A stretch of 64,000 nt of DNA from Gordionus sp. m RMFG-2023 (GCF_954871325.1 NC_088775.1:57017561-57081560); one strand, 5' to 3'; positions 36,071-47,711 are shown, counted from the first letter of the stretch. Numbers and translations are program-made. Notes: a model not told the origin generated them from the sequence alone.

Positions 36071-37075
36071 TTTTTTTTAAATTATCAAAAAATAATCCCG
36101 TCGCTAAAATAATGAAAATATTTCTAAAAAGTTATATTAGTATTTTCTGAACGTTGAGAGTATTTCTTTTTTAATTCCAAAAGGGCAATCTTTAAATGAG
36201 AATTAAATCGGTTGGTAGCTTTTATATTTTATAATTTAGTAGATAGCATAAAAAGTATAGATTTGTGACGATAGATTTTTAAAGAAATATATGAAAATTA
36301 TGAAAGAGGTTTTACAATTTAAAATTGAAAAGAAAAATGTGAAAGCAAATTTTTCACTAGAAAGGTTATTTCCATATTCCACTTTTCATCTAGATTTGAA
36401 TAGATATTATGAAAACAGGTAATTAAACCACATTATATTTACCATGAAGAGGGGGGGGGGGTTATCTCTAACACGGCACTAAGGTTAAAACATAATAACA
36501 TTAAAATGAATATTATGACACTATTCTGTTCCGTTCGTTTATATCAGTTTGAATCCAGGACAAAAATAATATAATGGGAATTTTTTATGTTTAATACTAT
36601 TGATTTTAAAAATTGTATCTGATTATAAATTTTCAAAAAAAAGTATTGATTCTAATCATGGATTACAAAAGCTTATTTAATTCAAAGACTATCTCAAGTA
36701 ATTGAACGCTACCAAAAAATATAATATTTATTCTAAATAAAATTTGTTTATTTTTATAAATATTATAATTTTAAATATATTTAATTCATCAAAGAAAACA
36801 CAGGAGGGACTATAATCTTAAAATAGAAACATTTTTTATTTGAAAGTTTCCAACTCCGGAAATGTTATTACATAATCCCAGTTAGTCCCTGATATTATTA
36901 TTATTTATAACGTTGAAAGGAAAGTTCTCAAGAATGAATAAATTAATATATTTGGGTGGTTATTCTATGTAATTTTGAAACAAACGATTTTTATTTAGTT
37001 TTTTTATTAATTTTTATAAAATTTTCTTTTACTATTTTAAACATTTTTGATAATTTTAATAAATTTTTTATGTTT
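36071..37075. other. Noncoding stretch
   Basis: No gene is recognised. A G11 run lies at 36451-36461. A frame at 36956-37204 is open only because its end overlaps the MULE relic. Confidence 0.35.
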
Positions 37076-37079
37076 ATTC

Positions 37080-38591
37080 TTCCGTTAAATAAGCATGCTA
37101 AAATTTTTCATGAGGGCTATTCCTACCATTATCATAAACTACGAAAAATTTTAAAAGATACAAATGTACATTATATAATGCTGAAAAATTCCCAGTTATT
37201 TTGAAATATTACAATGTAAATGACTATACATTGGAAAATACGCCTCATATTCATCCTATAAACCCACATGAATATCAAATTGAAAATAAGCACAATGAAA
37301 AGAAAAGCCTCTGAAACAAATCAAAATACTTGCCAAATATAGGCAGAAGAAATATCTAAATTGTTTCACCGAATTCATAAAAAGACTTCCGAATGAAGAT
37401 AGTATCAAGAGGACATTTAGAAATCACAAAATAAAAAGTTTTCCTCATTGGAAGAATTAAGCATTTCAGGTTAAATCATATTTATGTCAATAAATAAATT
37501 TTTAATTGAAAATATCTTTTAATATTAGAGGATTAGGCTACAACCGGATCTCCCACGAATGAGAGATTTCTTTTGCATGATAATAGCGGGATTCTAATGA
37601 ACGAATAATTATATTTGCCACCGATTATATGCTTAAAATGTTAGCCGTAACGAAAACTTGGTATATATACGGGAATTTTAAATTGGCTCCTCATTTATTT
37701 TTGCAGCTATATGTAATTAAAATACCCTTTAAAACACTATTTATTACAGCGGCATATTTTTTGTTAAAAAGAAAAACGTATACAGCGTATGAAGAAATTT
37801 TTAAGAATTTACTCGAAAAAGCCCAGGAATTTAGTCATAGATCCGATAACAATTTATATGGATTTTGAAAAGGCCGCAATCAATGCCGTCGAAAATACTC
37901 TAGGTTTCTTTTTACGATTTAATTACATCTTTATACTTACGAGATATGTTAGGACCTTGATTTTAAAATGTATTTTGGACCGTGGACCTTGAAATTTTTT
38001 TTAATTCTATTTTCCTATTTCTGTTGTTTTTAGGAATATTTTAAATGGTTTTTTTATGAATGTAGGATGAATCGCACCCACCTCTAGTAATTAATGAAAT
38101 TAGATAAAGACATCAATATTAAATAAAACCTATACAATAATTTTAATCTATAATTTTTCAACTTTTAGGTAGAGATATCATCATCCAAGGATGTTTTTAT
38201 CATCTAACTCAATCCACTCATAGGAAGATTCAAGAATTGGGGTTAGAATAATCATATCGGAATGTTCCAACGTTATGTTTATTTGCAGCTATGATCGATG
38301 GATTAGCATTCTTACTTATACACGATGTCAAACGAGGTATGGAGTATTTAAAAACCATTGTATCAGATGAAAACAAAATTATTGATTCATTTTGATAAAA
38401 ATTATGTGAATGGAGAATTGAGAATTGAGATATGGGAGAAACTCTCAAAGGCAAGTAGAGCCATTGTTCCCACCTGAAACATTTAATGTGTTCAACGTTA
38501 CGATTGCTGGGGAAAATCGAACAAACAATGTATGTGAATGATGGAATAATCGATTTCAGCATATTATAAGCCACAAAAAACCTAATACTTA
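37080..38591 (+). pseudogene. MULE-type transposase with FLYWCH-like N-terminus, interrupted by element B
   Basis: Pieces in order: FHEGYSYHYHKLRK, FLYWCH-like (37.11 kb); LPNEDSIKRTFRNHKIKSFP (37.39 kb); RIIIFATDYMLKMLAVTKTW then YIYGNFKLAPHLFLQLYVI (37.6-37.71 kb), the MULE DDE-domain start; FLLKRKTYTAYEEIFKNLLE; and YMDFEKAAINAVENTL. An intron at 37904-38168 (GTTTCT...TTTTAG, 265 bp) joins the last phrase to GRDIIIQGCFYHLTQSTHRK, the zinc or His part of MULE transposases, followed by FLLIHDVKRGMEYLKTI and, before the LTR, NNVCE. The CDS has several frame changes. The sequence stops at the left LTR of element B and seems to resume at 45159. Confidence 0.7.
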
Positions 38592-38876
38592 TAAAAAAAA
38601 CTGAATAAACGGATCTGAATAATACTCTGAAATTGATAAATAAATCTGAATAATATTCTGAAATTGATAAACGGATCTGAATAATATTCTGAAACTTTAA
38701 TACAATTTCTTTATTTATTCTAAAAGCATAAAAATATAATATTGTAAGAAATTTTCCCGAAAAAAAAAATAATAATCATAAAATTCTTTTTTTTCTCTAT
38801 CATTGCAATCTTCATGATTGACATTTTACATTAACAAATAAATTAATATTATAAAAATTACAATAAAACTAGGACA
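38592..38876 (-). repeat. 3' LTR of element B
   Basis: A 285-bp direct repeat of 44880-45158, including the three 31-bp units (gaataatattctgaaattga). Its distal edge joins the MULE coding relic. Confidence 0.9.
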
Positions 38877-39017
38877 TGTCACCCCTTTATGGGCGTAACA
38901 GTCACTAGTATATAAAAAAATTTACATATTATATATACTACGTACTATATCACTATATTAAAATTGAATTTCTTACTATTTTAAATTAATGAACATCTAA
39001 AATTGTAATATGTCCGA
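38877..39017 (-). promoter_or_regulatory. Polypurine tract and 3' untranslated region of element B
   Basis: Directly before the 3' LTR the element strand reads ATAAAGGGGTGACA, a polypurine tract of the kind that primes plus-strand DNA synthesis in LTR elements. The rest is AT-rich with no frame. Confidence 0.6.
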
Positions 39018-39505
39018 TTATTTGTGGGTATCCATTATCATACTTTCTTCCCACATTTTTATTATTCTTTCTTGAGTTTTACTGTCAACATTTTGTATCT
39101 GTAAGGTTTCTATTGGCGGAATTGATGTTGATTCATCAGTACTGAATTTATTGTTTGTCATTGTTTCTCTTTGTTTCTTTATATTTTCAATTGATTGTTG
39201 AGTTTCATTAATTCTTTCTTTACTATCATTGTATTTATTCCTTTTTTTAATTGTTTTATTCAGAATGTTGTTTCTGTTTATATATCTAGGGCATTGATGT
39301 ATCAAATGGCTATCAGAGTTGCATTTGAAGCACTTTTTGGCGTCATTGCCTGTGGTATTGTTGGGGTTATCAGTTGAGTTGGTCGGGTTTGCATTGTGGA
39401 AGTGGAAGCTTCAAATCTATCTAGAATCATTCCACTCCTTTTTGGGATAAGAATCACTTGGAGATAATGTGTGTCAAAATCCAATAACTGACTGGTGGTA
39501 TTCAT
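39018..39505 (-). other. Extra zinc-knuckle frame between integrase and 3' LTR of element B
   Basis: On the element strand this region encodes CFKCNSDSHLIHQCPRY, a CX2CX4HX4C knuckle, preceded by an Asn/Thr-rich stretch (NPTNSTDNPNNTTGN). It is followed by a Lys/Glu/Gln/Asn-rich tail (KERINETQQSIENIKKQRET) that may be coiled-coil. It lies about 0.85 kb after the integrase frame. Element C has a knuckle frame in the same place. Function unknown; it could be an accessory nucleic-acid-binding protein. Confidence 0.6.
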
Positions 39506-40359
39506 TTCAATTTTTAATTCTTTTTAAAAAAAATTTTTTTTTAATCTTTTTCCCTAACAAAATTTGAATTTTCTCAAAAAAATTTTTACTTTCAAATTAC
39601 CAAAAAAAAATTTATGAAAATTAATGAATAAAAATTTGAAAATGTAAAATTTAGGAAAACACTTTTTTTTATCCTATTACCAAAACAAATAATAACATTA
39701 TTTATTTTTTTATTTTTCTATCTACATCTTTTCATTAATAACTCATAATATTTCAATTTTTACCCTTAACCTGTTTATTTTATATTTGTTAAACATATAT
39801 GTTAATTACTTCGACCATTATCTTTAATTTTTTTTTTTTTTAAATTTTTTATCTTTAACGGATCTTTTTGTTTCTTTTCATACATATGGTCTTCTACAAA
39901 TTTGAAATTTCACAATTTTTACCATTTCTCTTTTTATCTATGTTACACATATAATAATCGAAAGTTTATAAAACTAATATATTTACAACTTCGGACATTT
40001 ATTAATTTACATTTGTATTTTAAATCCACATGTGCTGTCTTTTGTAATTGTTAACTTTAATTTTACAATTTACTTATCTACATTCCAGAGTTTTAACATA
40101 ACCAGTCTTGATAACTTGACTTAATAATACACTAAAAACGTCTTGATACAATAAGACACAATATTTTCAAATCAGATTTTATTTTATCAAATAAGTATTT
40201 TTGTAAAAGAATACAAATGAAAAGTGTCTCAAATATTAAATATTTTTATGTTGAGTAAATTGCAAGAAACTAAGACATGTATTAATATTTTTATGTTGAG
40301 TAAATTGCAAAAAACTAAGACATATATGAATATTTTTTATTAATATTAATTCTCATATT

Positions 40360-41280
40360 CTAAGATCTCACTCTTAAATGATCATGATGCCTAATGATCA
40401 TCACTCCATTATCTAAATTAATTTTACTTAATTTGTATCCAATTATGGTGACAATAGTTCCTTTGGCCCATTTCTTTTGTTTATTTTCAAATAATCTAGC
40501 CCAAATTTTATTTCCTACCTGAAATTTTTTATTTATATTCTCATCTGGTACTACTATACTATGGCTCTTCGGTTTTAAAAAATCCAGTGGTCCTCGAGTA
40601 CGTCTACCTAAGAATAATTCTGAAGGTGAGATTCCCTCCTTATTTCTAGAATTAAGGTAATATAAATATGAAATAACCTTTTCAGTAAGTTTTCCTGCCT
40701 TTTTAATCCAACTTTTAACAATTGCCACCATTCTTTCAGCTTGTCCATTCGAGTTGGGATGATATGGTGGAGCAAGAATATGTTTTGTTTGTGTTTCTTC
40801 ACAAAACCTTTTAAATTCCTCACTTATGAAAGCAGGACCTCCATCTGATACTATCGTATCTGGTAAACCATAACGAGCATATAATTCTCGTAATTTTTTA
40901 ACAACAATCTTTGTGGTATAGCCATGCACTTCGACGTATTCTATCCATTTAGAATATGAATCTACCACCAAAAAGTAAGTTTTTTTATTAAGATCAAAGA
41001 AATCAATGTGGAGTCTTTCCCATGGTTTCTTTGATTTAGGCCATATCTGTCCTACCTCTTTGCGGGGCATAGAGGCACAGGTATTACAAGGGACACATTT
41101 CCTTGTAATATTTTCAATATCATTGCCCATACCAGGCCACCACACATATTCACGGGCCCAAGATTTCATTTTGTCCCTACCTTGATGTCCAGCATGTAAT
41201 AGGTCAATAATTTTACCCCTTAATTTAGAAGGTATTATAGCTCTATTACCTCGCATTAAACAATCATCTACCACAGACAA
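40360..41280 (-). pseudogene. Integrase region of element B
   Basis: A 306-residue frame with all integrase parts. The zinc-binding HHCC region runs from HAGHQGRDKMKSWAREYVWW to KCVPCNTC. The DDE core has LHIDFFDL, TIVSDGGPAF and PYHPNSNGQAERMV. The C-terminal part, FQVGNKIWARLFENKQKKWA, looks like a GPY/SH3-type domain. It would insert the DNA copy into the genome. It lies downstream of RNase H in Ty3 order. Confidence 0.9.
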
Positions 41281-41289
41281 TTCTTTTTC

Positions 41290-43647
41290 TATTTTTTATA
41301 AATTTTGAAATTATTTCTCCACGGTTTTTTACCGGTTAAAAATAATTTGATTTGGTTCAATTCTCTATCCTTTAAAGTATTGGATTTAAGATCTTCCCAG
41401 TTTGTGGGACCCCCTTTTAGCATATAAGAAAGGGAATAAACCAATGCGTCTTCCTGATCCCTTATCACATTACTATTAAGGTCAAGATCTAATTCATTCG
41501 ATCCCAACCTAGATAAGATGTCAGGTAGACAATTTTCTTTACCTCGCCTATATCTAATTTCCACATTAAAACTTCCCACTAATAACAACCACCGTTGTAA
41601 TCGTGGAGATAACATTAACTCTCTGTTATCTTTCTTAAATAAATGAATTAAGGGTTTATGATCGGTATAAATTGTAAATTTTTTCCCGATCAAATATTCC
41701 CGACATTTAGTTAATCCAAAAATAACAGCTAAAGCTTCCTGTACAATAACAAAATACCTCGTCTCAACTTCTCGAAAAGAAAATAATTGGTCTCTCCAAA
41801 CCATCAATTATATGTAATAAAGCACCTCCAACACCTTTATTGGAGGCATCTACCGCCAAAATTATTTCAAAATCATTATTAAAACATACTAAAATTGGCT
41901 CCTCACCAATTTTTTCTTTTAAAATTTCGAAAGCTTCTTGTTGTTCAATTTTCCAATCAAAATGAACACCCTTTTTTAATAAATCATACAATGGAGAGGC
42001 GACTTTTGCAAAATTTTCTACAAAGCGATGATAATAATTTATCATACCCAAAAATGATTGCAATTCCAATTTATTGGTGGGAGGCTTCATACATGTTATA
42101 TTTTTTAAATTTTTTTCAAGAGGTTTCACCTCCATTCCATTAATCTGATGTCCCAAATAAGTAACTTCGACTACTCCTAGAACACTCTTTTCTTTACTGG
42201 CCTTTAATCCCTTATCACGAATTCGTTTAAAAACTTCCTCCAAACGCTGATTATGTTGTTCCCATGTTATACCAGGAATCAACACATCATCCATATAATA
42301 AAAGACTCCTTCCATACCTTGGAACACTGATGCCATGGTACGCTGAAATATCGGCGCTGACACACTTAATCCAAAGGGTAATCCACAAAAGGCAAATAAA
42401 CCTTTAGGAGTCGTTATCGTTAACAATTTTTGAATTTCTTCCTTTAATGGTAACTGCAAATAAGCAGACGAAAAATCCACTTTGGAAAAATATTTGGCAC
42501 CTTTTAAATTGGCCAAAATTTCCTCCATCCTAGGTAAGGGGTATTTAACATCAACTACGAATTTATTTACGGTTACACGGAAATCAGCACATAGCCTTAA
42601 TTTCCCATTTGCTTTTTTAACTGGCACCAATGGTGTAGCCCATTCACTGTATTCAATGGGAATAATAATTCCATCTGATACCCATTTATCTAACTCTTCA
42701 TTTATTTCCGTCTTCCATTCAAATGGAACTCTTCGACAAGCTAAGAAAATGGGTGAAAACCCATCTTTTAGCTTAACGTCCACTTTATAATCATTTAAAC
42801 GTCCTAATATTTCTTCAAAAATTATTTCATATTTTTTTACTAACATATTTATATCATGATTAATTTTAATTAATTCATTTTCTTCAAATTTTCTTAATTG
42901 ATCTTTATCAATTTCACAATTTATTTGAGTGATATTTGTATCAATTTTTAATTTTTCAGGAAATTCAAGAAAATTACTATTAACAACAGTATTCTTTTCT
43001 TCTTTTAATAATTTCAATATTCCTCTTTCTTGAATTAGAGGTTTGCCACTATCGGCTATTAAGTTTTTCTCTAAATTATCTTCAGCTAATTCCTTGTCAA
43101 TAATGAACAAATTCCAATAATTATTACGGGCCCCGATTTTTATAATCCAATCCCACCCCATAATAGTTTCTACATTTTTATCCACTATCCATAAATTCAA
43201 ACATATATATGAATCATGGAAAAGGACATCCCATTGAGTTTTACCCAAAACTTCAATTTCAGAACCATCGAATTGTTTTAAACACATATTTTCCTTTATA
43301 ATATTGCCATTAGGCCAATATTTATAAAAATTTTCCCGAGACATTAGAGACATTATTGAAATGCTCGCTCCTGTGTCAAACAACATATCAATATCCTTCT
43401 GGTCAATTCTCAATTTAACCCTAGGACACTGACATGGTTCAACCCATCTCTCAATCATTAAAATTTCGCAAATTTTGATAGGTTGATTCATATCTACCTT
43501 ATCCGAAATATCAATGTTATTATAATCGAAATTATTGCATAAATTCAACTCGGAATTCAGTGGCTTATTAACAATATTAATACTTTTCTTAACAATATCC
43601 AGGGGATATTTTTCCCTTTGGAAGATTTCAGAAGTGCATAAATTCAA
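41290..43647 (-). pseudogene. Protease, reverse transcriptase and RNase H region of element B
   Basis: In order: MLFDTGASISIMS (protease active site, near 43375); LPRMEEILANLKGAKYFSKV then DFSSAYLQL (RT motif A, 42.5 kb); FCGLPFGLSVSAPIFQRTM; FYYMDDVLI (catalytic YMDD, about 42290); FLGMINYYHRFVENFAKVAS; LAVDASNKGVGGALLH (RNase H, about 41.85 kb); YTDHKPLIHLFKKDNRELM (41.65 kb); and YRRGKENCLPDILSRL. This is standard Ty3/gypsy pol. The protein would process Gag-Pol and copy the element's RNA into DNA inside virus-like particles. Confidence 0.9.
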
Positions 43648-43917
43648 CTCGGAATTCAGAGGCTTTCTATTAATATCTATGTATTTTTTAATACTATCCT
43701 TTGGATATTTATTTCACTTAAATTCATGGTCAATTATATTACTTAAATTATTAAAATAACTTTTTGTTCTTATTTTATCATTAGGATACACATAATTTAT
43801 ATTAAAATCATTCATTTTATGCGAATTATATCTCATTTTACCATTTTTATATACTTTCTTAAAATTTGATTTTGATGGAAATTTTACTGATATACGATTG
43901 CATTTGCCATCATATAG

Positions 43918-44480
43918 TCAATTTATACCTATATGTCCCGTTGTTTTGCATTTATAGCATACACGGGATACATCCTGATTTGAATATAAGGCATCAAATT
44001 TGTTTACATTATAACCTGAAATATTTCTCACGTTGGACTCTGTAAAAGCAGTTTTTTTCAATGGGAAACCCACTCTAAAATTATATTCTTTTACTATGCA
44101 TGTCTCGGCTTTATGGCCTTTATAACCACACCGATTGCACACAATTTCACTAATACTTTTATCCTTTGGAAAAAAAATTTTTTCATTGGAACCAATTTTA
44201 CCACTCAACTGGTCTTTCTCACACTGGTTGCTCAAATCTATATCACAACAGATCTTATTGAGTAATTCTCTCACTCCTTTCACTTCTTGGAGAATTTCCA
44301 CTGATATCTCCTCACACGGATTGTCAGACACCACAACGTCTTTCATCCAATTCACGTATTTTGTCACTACAAAAAATACATTTTTTTAATACAAATATCA
44401 CAATAATAAATAATCCATAAATTATGATCAATAATACTATTGTCACTATAAGATTATTTATATCATATTGATTAACATTC
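43918..44480 (-). pseudogene. Gag region of element B: hydrophobic leader frame and zinc knuckles
   Basis: On the element strand a very hydrophobic stretch (IVTIVLLIIIYGLFIIVIFV) comes first, near 44460-44395. Then a 149-residue frame contains CNRCGYKGHKAETC and CYKCKTTGHIGIN, retroviral-type CCHC knuckles. No capsid domain of the usual Ty3 type is recognisable between LTR and knuckles, and the space (about 500 bases) is too short for one. Element C has the same arrangement. The role of the hydrophobic stretch is unknown. Confidence 0.7.
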
Positions 44481-44879
44481 TTATAAAGAATTTGCTAACT
44501 AATATCCTTATAACTGGAAATTTTATTAAATATATTAGGCTCATAATCAAAACTAGGTAAAAAACCCATCTCATTATATAATTTTATCTTACTGTACAAT
44601 TATTTTTTTAAAAAAAATGGTCTTAGTTACAAAAAAATTTAAAAACTATTAAATCTAATTAATCTAGAAATTTACTTTTGCAAAATTTTAATATTTTATC
44701 TATTTCTACACAAAAATTTTTAAAAAAATATATGAAGCATTGCGTTGTGTTATGAAATCAAATAAAAAAATTCTTACCAGAATATCCAAACTGTTCTAGA
44801 ATTTTCTTTTATAATGAATGAATTCGTCATAGAATTATTATCCCTAAGAGTTTCGCGATCAATGGTCTTGCGGCACCAA

Positions 44880-45158
44880 TAAAAAAAACTGAATAAACGG
44901 ATCTGAATAATACTTTGAAATTGATAAATAAATCTGAATAATATTCTGAAATTGATAAACGGATCTGAATAATATTCTGAAACTTTAATTCTTTATTTAT
45001 TTTAAAAGCATAAAAATATAATATTGTAAGAAATTTTCCCGAGAAAAAAAATAATAATCATAAAATCCTTTTTTTTCTCTATCATTGCAATCTTCATGAT
45101 TGACATTTTAAATTAACAAATAAATTAATATTATAAAAATTGCAATAAAACTAGGACA
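44880..45158 (-). repeat. 5' LTR of element B
   Basis: Read on the element strand it starts TGTCCTAGTTTTATTG. It contains three copies of a 31-bp unit (gataaacggatctgaataat then attctgaaatt on the plus strand) at its 3' part. It matches 38592-38876. Confidence 0.9.
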
Positions 45159-45235
45159 ACATAGGAACTAATCGAAAAAATGAGGATGGAATAGCCGTCG
45201 ACATGGGTAAAATCAGCCATATGCAACGAAACAAA
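45159..45235 (+). pseudogene. Probable continuation of the MULE transposase
   Basis: Just past the 5' LTR of element B, the plus strand reads TNRKNEDGIAVDMGKISHMQ. This is compatible with the C-terminal segment that follows the NN(V/C)CE phrase in MULE transposases. It supports the view that element B split one transposase gene. The match is weak on its own. Confidence 0.45.
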
Positions 45236-46105
45236 ATATCTTAAAAAATTTATATATTGATTTTTTAGAAGAGAGAAGGGACTTGCCTAATTTTCTTTCT
45301 TCAATTGGAGAACATATACGTTCTAGAATTGTTTCATTTATATAATATAATTTATTATTCCATATATCATTTAATAAAATTATAATTATTTCTTTTCTGT
45401 AAATTTTAAAAAAAAATTCATAAGCAAAATAATAATTGTTTGTTAGATTCGAAAAATATAATACTCACTGCTGATAATCACCTCTGGATGTATTTTGATT
45501 AAAATGCAGCATTTTTCATTACTTTTGGCAGTATTTAATTAAAATTGGGCAGTAAAAAATATAATTTTGCAAGTTTTATATTGATTTTGTATTCAGTCAG
45601 TTAAATTCTTAAAGTAGGTAAATACTTCAGTAAAATAATTTTTATCAAATAGAGGGGATCAGCTTGAATTGCAAATTTCCTATTTCGCCACAGAATTTAT
45701 AATTATATTATTTAAGAGCTTATCCTTATAAAAACAAAAAAGGGCGATATTTAAGAGTTAATAAATTGTGAAAAGCCTCTTATCTCCAACTGATATTTAA
45801 ATTTTTAATATATTTCTAAAAAAATGTTTAAAATTTGTGTAAAAATAATCTTTTTTTAAAAGTAAAAATTTGATTTTCAATAAATATCTAAAAGTTGATG
45901 AAAATGTGTAAAGGTGATATAGATTTATTTAACTTTCGTTTTATTATTTAAAACCTCAAATCCTCGAAGGAATTTGACTTTAAAAAACATTTCTATTTAT
46001 ATAAATAGTGCAGAGCAGATCCGGTTCAAAAAATGATATGAATTTATACCGGGCCAAAATAAAAAATCAGAGCTGGCCATTATCATTACTTAACTTATAA
46101 TAATA
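45236..46105. other. Noncoding stretch
   Basis: No gene is seen. Near 46060-46085 the phrase atcagagctggccatta recurs at 53240-53256, on the far side of element C, as part of a host repeat. Confidence 0.4.
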
Positions 46106-46110
46106 TTTAG
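46106..46110. repeat. 5-bp target duplication (left), tttag
   Basis: tttag precedes the 5' LTR and is repeated exactly after the 3' LTR at 53178-53182. Confidence 0.85.
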
Positions 46111-46421
46111 TGTCATAAATGAGTGACAGATTCGATAATTTTGAAAATATTATTTGCGTGAATATTAAAAAATAATTGTGCGGATTCATTATTAAACCGC
46201 GTTTTAATATTTTGTTTTATTTTATTTTTAGATATAAAAATTAAGATTTGTAGAATCATGATGAAATAGTATTTAGGCGCTTCCCTATAAAAGGGAAGCG
46301 CAATATTGTAAAATGATTATTATTAAATTATTATAAAATTATATAAATTTATTGGATTGAAATAAAATTATTATACTCGGAGTTTTTCTTTCTACCCGGA
46401 CTTGTACGGCACAACGTAATA
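46111..46421 (+). repeat. 5' LTR of element C
   Basis: It starts TGTCATAAATGAGTGACAG and ends CACAACGTAATA. It contains a perfect 10-bp hairpin, gcgcttccct (46277-46286) and agggaagcgc (46292-46301), whose short loop carries the TATAAA core. aataaa, a polyadenylation-like signal, lies near 46360. Confidence 0.92.
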
Positions 46422-47033
46422 GTTGGTGCCGTGACTAAATAACTAAGGTAAAAACAATTATTTTTATAAATTATTTTTGGGAAAATATTTTTGGGAAGCG
46501 CTGTGGTGGATAAGGCCGTCAATTTGTGAAAACAAGAACCGTCAAGAGCAAGTACCGTCAAGGACAAGTACCGTGTGTAATAAGGGACCGTTTAAGTCAA
46601 GACCGTCAAGAACAAGTACCGTCAAAAGAGGTGACGTCAAGTGAAAATTTTCAAAAGGCGTAAAGTACACGGAAGTGCTGCCCAAATTTTTGCCTATATA
46701 AATAAATCTATTAGAAGAAATTCCAAAAATGTTTAGTAGAAGCAAGTTACACGGAAGTGCTGCCGATTTTTTTTCAATAGACGTCAATACACGGAAGAGG
46801 TTAAAGATTCGCGGAAAGTATTGATTTTTTTTTTGAAATTTATAAATGTATATGTGTATTATTGGAGTTTTTACCTTATTGATTTTATCTTATTGTCTGA
46901 CGTTACAAGTAGTTAAAATATTTTTGGTTAAATTAATAATTAATTTTTTGTGAATATTTTATAAAATATAGTGTTGATAAATTGAGTTACTTGGGAAATA
47001 ATTTAGGAAAAATTTAAATACGTAAATATTTTA
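46422..47033 (+). repeat. Leader of element C with two kinds of short repeat
   Basis: About five units of aagtaccgtcaagaac lie at 46537-46640. Three units of acacggaagtgctgccc lie at 46664-46800. The second kind also occurs in the leader of element A. No long frame is supported, so this looks like untranslated leader RNA. Confidence 0.7.
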
Positions 47034-47711
47034 ATGAAGAGTTTTAAAATTACAAAGTATGTGGAGTTGCAATATAATGTACTGGGAGCGGTGGTAGTGT
47101 TGATGATATGGTTGTGTAGTTTATATTTTGGAAAGAGAATGTAAAGAGAAAGGAGTATTAGGATTCGTTGGCAATCGTTGTTGGTAGAAGGGCATAATCG
47201 AGAGGATGATAGATTGGGGAGAGATACGTGGTTACCGGTTCAAGAAATAATGAAGGGTTGGGTCAATAATGAAGAAATTGACCGGTTAAAGAACGAGAGG
47301 ATAGATGACAGACATTTGGACGTATACTGTGGACGTCAAGACATGTCGAGGCCGTTCAGCAGGGGACAGAGAGGTCGGAATGGTAGATGTTATAAATGTG
47401 GGGAGATGGGTCATATTGCGGTGAATTGTAGAGATGTCAAATGTTTTGCGTGTGGGGAGATGGGACATATTTCGACATATTGTCCAGGCAGAGCAGAGAG
47501 AATACGTTGCACGGGTTGTGGAAGATTTGGACATGTGTTAAAGGATTGCCGAGTGGGAAAGGTAGAAACAAGGTCAGGTTTTCCACAGAGAGGAGAGACT
47601 TCGGGAGCCGTGAATATGAGGAGTAAGACGGAGATAGCTGGAAAAGGAGGAAAGGATATTGAAGAGGAGATGACGTGTTTCAAATGCCGAGAAAGGCGAC
47701 AATGGGCCTGA
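47034..47711 (+). pseudogene. Gag region of element C: hydrophobic short frame plus four zinc knuckles
   Basis: A 36-residue frame (47034-47144) has one membrane-type segment, VLGAVVVLMIWLCSLYFG. It is followed at 47178 by a 177-residue frame with CYKCGEMGHIAVNC, CFACGEMGHISTYC and CTGCGRFGHVLKDC, and part of a fourth knuckle, CFKCRER. No capsid-like domain is recognised. The knuckles bind RNA in known Gag proteins. What packages this element is unclear from the sequence. Confidence 0.7.

Larger units (their letters stand above)
38592..45158 (-). mobile_element. Ty3/gypsy-type LTR retrotransposon (element B), nearly whole
   Basis: A minus-strand element of about 6.57 kb with LTRs at 44880-45158 (5') and 38592-38876 (3'). 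The LTRs differ by about six substitutions and one 6-bp indel, so the insertion is recent. Next to the 5' LTR is a primer-binding site, TGGTGCCGCAAGACC (44864-44878). Before the 3' LTR is a purine-rich tract, ATAAAGGGGTGACA. Parts in order are a short hydrophobic frame, gag zinc knuckles, protease, RT, RNase H, integrase and an extra zinc-knuckle frame. Long frames remain and only about three or four breaks are apparent. The flanking 5-mers are actta and acata, an imperfect target duplication. It sits inside a MULE relic. Confidence 0.9.

Noticed and set aside
41895-42790. Plus-strand frames over element B pol
   Set aside because: They are antisense shadows of the protease-RT region on the minus strand.
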